Positions 63,805 through 64,000 of a stretch of 64,000 nt of DNA are shown one piece after another. The stretch's first letter is position 1, and each line of letters begins with the position of its first letter. The notes below the pieces were generated by a model, which saw only the letters and a list, made by a program, of their open reading frames with translations, was not told the DNA's origin and searched no databases. A program made the translations under genes and the position numbers. The stretch lies in the NCBI RefSeq assembly GCF_002252585.1, contig NZ_NQLD01000012.1. One strand, given 5' to 3'. The DNA comes from Methanocatella intestini (GTDB lineage Archaea > Methanobacteriota > Methanobacteria > Methanobacteriales > Methanobacteriaceae).

Positions 63805-64000
63805 ATGGTTAAATGTTTAATGGTTCAGGGAACATCATCAAATGCTGGAAAAAGTATGCTTGTAGCTGCATTATGCAGAATATACAGAAACAGAGGTTAT
63901 AAAGTAGCTCCTTTTAAATCTCAAAATATGTCTTTAAACTCATATACAACTAAAGAAAATGGAGAAATAGGAATAGCTCAAATGTTACAAGCAGAAGCTG
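63805..64000 (+). CDS. cbiP: Cobyric acid synthase, N-terminal part (partial)
   Basis: The first 65 residues of an amidotransferase-type cobyric acid synthase (CbiP/CobQ) of corrinoid synthesis, cut by the window edge. MVKCLMVQGTSSNAGKSMLV carries the P-loop-like ATP site (GTSSNAGKS), and RIYRNRGYKVAPFKSQNMSL is the family's next conserved block. It would amidate adenosyl-cobyrinic acid a,c-diamide using glutamine. Methanogens need corrinoids for methyl transfer. AAGTGAT precedes ATG 63805. Divergent from the 2280-residue adhesin. Confidence 0.93.
   Translation, partial: MVKCLMVQGTSSNAGKSMLVAALCRIYRNRGYKVAPFKSQNMSLNSYTTKENGEIGIAQMLQAEA

Overview
The window looks like a chromosomal segment of a host-associated methanogenic archaeon close to Methanobrevibacter (smithii-like). 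The basis is the very A+T-rich sequence, an archaeal membrane-anchored LonB protease, the archaeal families DUF371 and DUF123, a class II tRNA-Leu without an encoded CCA, a MurT-like Mur ligase (compatible with a pseudomurein wall), a cobyric acid synthase start, and several giant secreted adhesin-like proteins (ALPs). Species assignment is inference; no 16S or other marker gene is present.

Layout. 1-2.0 kb: the 3' end of an unidentified gene, a frameshifted small gene, galU, a DUF167 gene and tRNA-Leu(GAG). 2.0-14.6 kb: a surface-polymer locus resembling teichoic-acid or O-antigen clusters. It has two large fusions of GT2 glycosyltransferase and TagF-like polyol-phosphate transferase, three methyltransferases with coiled-coil segments, a hexapeptide-repeat acyltransferase, decayed gene remnants, and a TagG/TagH-like ABC exporter. 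DUF371 follows. 15.2-36.9 kb: an adhesin island with one 1876-residue ALP, a broken IS transposase, and a tightly packed three-gene ALP operon (1258, 1831 and 1722 residues). 37-56 kb: mostly housekeeping genes (DUF123 nuclease-like protein, Ski2-type helicase, DUF368 lipid-carrier transporter, UvrA, UvrB, PRPP synthetase, nitroreductase, GNAT, ADP-ribosylglycohydrolase, MurT-like ligase, LonB). An Rpn-type PD-(D/E)XK gene and a decayed copy of its 3' end lie between uvrA and uvrB. 56-64 kb: a small winged-helix protein, a 2280-residue ALP with an embedded PQQ-type propeller and a run of ambiguous bases, and the start of cbiP/cobQ.

How the parts fit. The polymer locus would build a polyol-phosphate or glycan chain, methylate and acylate it, and export it by the two-component ABC transporter. 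GalU supplies UDP-glucose, and the DUF368 protein may recycle the polyprenyl-phosphate carrier. The ALPs share one architecture: signal peptide, a YVSxxGxD head motif, a right-handed beta-helix, a Trp-rich cap, then Ig-like repeats. One member instead ends in a Gly/Ser-rich stalk and a transmembrane anchor. Several features point to rapid surface diversification: a perfect 60-bp in-frame duplication, a near-identical C-terminal module shared by two ALPs about 36-41 kb apart, clustered ambiguous bases in a repeat, a G8 tract and a palindrome over a TATA box.
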